Source of the DNA: CAZPWQ01 sp964590495
GTDB taxonomy: Bacteria; Bacteroidota; Rhodothermia; Balneolales; Balneolaceae
Direction of reading: 5' to 3'
Assembly (NCBI GenBank): GCA_964590495.1
Contig: CAZPWQ010000176.1
Location: 1-5,731 of the forward strand
DNA length: 5,731 nucleotides
The position numbers were made by a program, and so were the translations under genes. The notes beneath the pieces were generated by a model. That model saw nothing but the letters and a program-made list of their open reading frames with translations, was not told where the DNA came from and ran no database searches. Positions 4,294 to 5,731 of this stretch are shown piece by piece (position 1 is the stretch's first letter; each line of letters opens with the position of its first letter).

Positions 4294-5568
4294 ATGATGC
4301 TTAAACAGATACTATTAACGGCTATAAGTCTTCTTTTAGCCATCTCTTTGATGGGTTGCGAAATGAACCAGGTAAATAATAACGAGGAATCCGAATCTTT
4401 TGAACGCCGCGAACTTCCCCGTCAACTTTCAGAAAGTGAGGCAGGGGTTGTAAACGGCTCGGGTGATTTCGGCTTCAACCTGATGCACCGGCTGATTGAA
4501 GATGACCCCGATCAAAGCCACTTCGTCTCACCGTTGAGCATTTTGATGGCATATGGAATGACAATGAACGGGGCTGACGGCGATACTTACACACAGATGC
4601 AAGAGACATTCGGAATGGCTGAAATGAGTCGTGATCAAATCAATGAAGCAGCAAAAGATCTTATAGAGCTGCTGACGCAATTTGATGATAAAGTGGAGTT
4701 CAATATTGCCAATTCCATCTGGTACCGCGATTCTTTTTCTGTAGAACAGAACTTCCTGGAGACCAATCGGGAATATTATGAAGCGGCAATTGAAGCGGCT
4801 GACTTTGACGATCCCGAAACAGTGGACAGGATCAACAGCTGGGTAGATGATAAGACCGAAGGATTGATTGATGAAATCGTTCAGGGACCTATCGATCCAC
4901 TTACCATGATGTATCTTATCAACGCCATTTATTTCAATGGCGACTGGTCGGTACAATTTGACCCGGACAATACCATTCAAAAACCTTTTCATACTTCCGA
5001 CGGTTCGACTGTTGAGACGGATATGATGCGGATGGAACAGCAGGAGAATATGCTCTACAAACAGGGCGATGATTATGAGGCTGTCAATCTTTACTACGGG
5101 GATGCGGGCTATGCCATGACTTTGGTGCTGCCAGATGAAGAAACGGATCTGGAAACCTGGGTAAACGATCTGACCTGGGAGGAATGGAAAAATATCACCG
5201 GCAGTTTTAGCGAAGTCACCCTCACGCTTGAAATACCAAAGTTTAGAATGGAATATGAAATCGATAATTTCATGAAGGTTTTAGAGGATTTAGGTATCAC
5301 CGATGCTTTTAAAGCGAGTACATCTGATTTCAGTGGTATCAGTCCGGGTTATGATGATCTTCATATCAGCGGTACACGTCATAAGACATTTATCCGTGTA
5401 GATGAGGAAGGTACCGAGGCGGCCGCCGTCACATCCGTGGAGATGGGCATCACAAGTGCACCTCAAACGAAGATCATTCGTTTCGACCGGCCCTTTTTCT
5501 ATGTAATTCGCGAAGTAGAATCGCAGACGATCCTGTTTATGGGGACGATGACAGATCCGGATTCCTGA
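4294..5568 (+). CDS. Serpin-family protease inhibitor, lipoprotein (second copy)
   Basis: From the ATG at 4294 the product has 424 residues. A lipoprotein signal peptide (Lys4, lipobox Leu-Met-Gly-Cys22) and an Asn/Glu-rich linker precede a complete serpin domain carrying the same landmarks as the first copy, including NAIYFNGDW and IRFDRPFFYVI. The hinge E-E-G-T-E-A-A-A is intact, so it should inhibit. Counting from the hinge, P1 is Thr387 and P1' Ser388. The loop differs from the first copy at P4-P2 (Met-Gly-Ile instead of Val-Ser-Phe), and on the primed side it carries Gln-Thr-Lys-Ile with two extra residues. Counting back from the distal strand would shift the site to Ala389. The frame is open up to 4159, overlapping the previous gene; I chose 4294 because it yields a signal peptide matching the paralogue. 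ATG codons at 4267 and 4297 are alternatives. No clear Shine-Dalgarno is present. It follows the middle lipoprotein by 85 nt. Confidence 0.94.
   Translation: MMLKQILLTAISLLLAISLMGCEMNQVNNNEESESFERRELPRQLSESEAGVVNGSGDFGFNLMHRLIEDDPDQSHFVSPLSILMAYGMTMNGADGDTYTQMQETFGMAEMSRDQINEAAKDLIELLTQFDDKVEFNIANSIWYRDSFSVEQNFLETNREYYEAAIEAADFDDPETVDRINSWVDDKTEGLIDEIVQGPIDPLTMMYLINAIYFNGDWSVQFDPDNTIQKPFHTSDGSTVETDMMRMEQQENMLYKQGDDYEAVNLYYGDAGYAMTLVLPDEETDLETWVNDLTWEEWKNITGSFSEVTLTLEIPKFRMEYEIDNFMKVLEDLGITDAFKASTSDFSGISPGYDDLHISGTRHKTFIRVDEEGTEAAAVTSVEMGITSAPQTKIIRFDRPFFYVIREVESQTILFMGTMTDPDS
4426..4619 (+). repeat. 194-bp exact repeat, copy 2 (inside the second serpin)
   Basis: This is identical to 2286-2479. 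Between the paralogues the reading frames stay at a constant 2140-bp offset from the signal peptide to the reactive loop. The identical tract therefore lies within a gap-free alignment whose other parts are much more diverged (39 differences in the 120 bp at 4901-5020). This is the expected footprint of recent gene conversion. Confidence 0.95.
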
Positions 5569-5607
5569 TACTGGATGCCAGATACTGGTTTCCAGATACC
5601 AGATCCA
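5567..5607. repeat. Short imperfect 14-nt tandem repeats after the second serpin
   Basis: Three units follow each other: GATACTGGATGCCA (5567-5580), GATACTGGTTTCCA (5581-5594) and GATACCAGATCCA (5595-5607, one base shorter), then a partial GATAA. The first unit overlaps the serpin stop codon. CTGG and CCAG within the units can pair, so the array may also form small hairpins in RNA. No such array follows the first serpin. Confidence 0.6.
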
Positions 5608-5618
5608 GATAAACCCTC

Positions 5619-5667
5619 GTGCCGGACCTCCCGGTCCGGTACGCCGGATTCCGCCACCACCGGTGGC
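5619..5667 (+). other. Two GC-rich hairpins downstream of the second serpin
   Basis: GTGCCGGACC (5619-5628) pairs with GGTCCGGTAC (5633-5642) around a TCCC loop, giving 10 bp with one wobble pair. GCCACC (5653-5658) pairs with GGTGGC (5662-5667) around ACC. Neither is followed by a run of T, so they are not classical intrinsic terminators, although their position suits an mRNA 3' end or a Rho-linked stop. They could also belong to an interspersed repeat of the genome. Confidence 0.45.
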
Positions 5668-5731
5668 AAATTTAATGATTCATACAAATTGGAACCGAAC
5701 CACACCCCATCCTATAGCCAACCGGAGGTCA
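5668..5731 (+). other. Right edge: possible leader of a following gene
   Basis: No ORF of note lies here on the plus strand. The final bases contain CCGGAGGT (5722-5729), a strong Shine-Dalgarno-like sequence unlike most starts in this window. A plus-strand gene could therefore begin just outside. This is a suggestion only, because no start codon is visible. Confidence 0.25.

Noticed and set aside
5567..5607. CRISPR-like array
   Set aside because: The units are only 13-14 nt, imperfect and adjacent, without spacers, and no cas gene is present.
5499..5705. 68-codon minus-strand frame at the right edge
   Set aside because: It runs antisense into the serpin C-terminus and through the repeats and hairpins, and its composition reflects the repeats, not a protein.

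Overview
The window (about 5.7 kb) looks like chromosomal DNA of a Bacteroidota/Balneolota-type bacterium. This is inferred from weak or absent Shine-Dalgarno sites, the style of the lipoprotein signal peptides, an uncharacterised lipoprotein resembling Bacteroidota-restricted proteins, acidic secreted proteins and moderate GC. No rRNA or housekeeping gene is present to fix the lineage.

Left part, all on the minus strand (1-1700). The left edge holds an open frame that leaves the window and is of doubtful status. Next comes an AT-rich 2H phosphoesterase (2'-5' RNA ligase-like) gene at 134-832 with a GTG start. A three-member overlapping operon follows: a Phd/YefM-type antitoxin (1443-1700), a RelE/ParE-type toxin (1135-1455) overlapping it by 13 nt, and an unrecognised 65-codon ORF (941-1138). 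The small ORF's ATG overlaps the toxin stop as ATGA and has an AGGA-type ribosome site.

Middle intergenic region (1701-2153). This 453-bp gap separates the divergent left and right halves. It holds a candidate toxin-antitoxin operator, a strong plus-strand intrinsic terminator (1889-1925) with no recognised gene ahead of it, a bulged hairpin (1959-1992), a small hairpin (2028-2043) and a promoter-like element ahead of the first serpin.

Right part, all on the plus strand (2154-5568). Two full-length serpins with lipoprotein signal peptides flank an uncharacterised 250-residue lipoprotein. The serpins are paralogues aligned without a gap at a constant 2140-bp offset as far as the reactive loop. 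Their DNA identity is a patchwork: 194 bp are identical, while other parts are near 67%. This suggests an older duplication with recent gene conversion. Both keep the inhibitory hinge and a Thr-Ser pair at the predicted P1-P1' site, but differ around it, and the second has two extra residues on the primed side. The first serpin and the middle gene are probably co-transcribed; the second serpin has a related promoter-like element of its own. The three products are probably envelope-anchored, and the serpins probably protect against serine or cysteine proteases.

The right edge (5567-5731) is non-coding as far as I can see. It carries short imperfect 14-nt repeats, two GC-rich hairpins and a GGAGG sequence at the very end that may be the ribosome site of a following gene.
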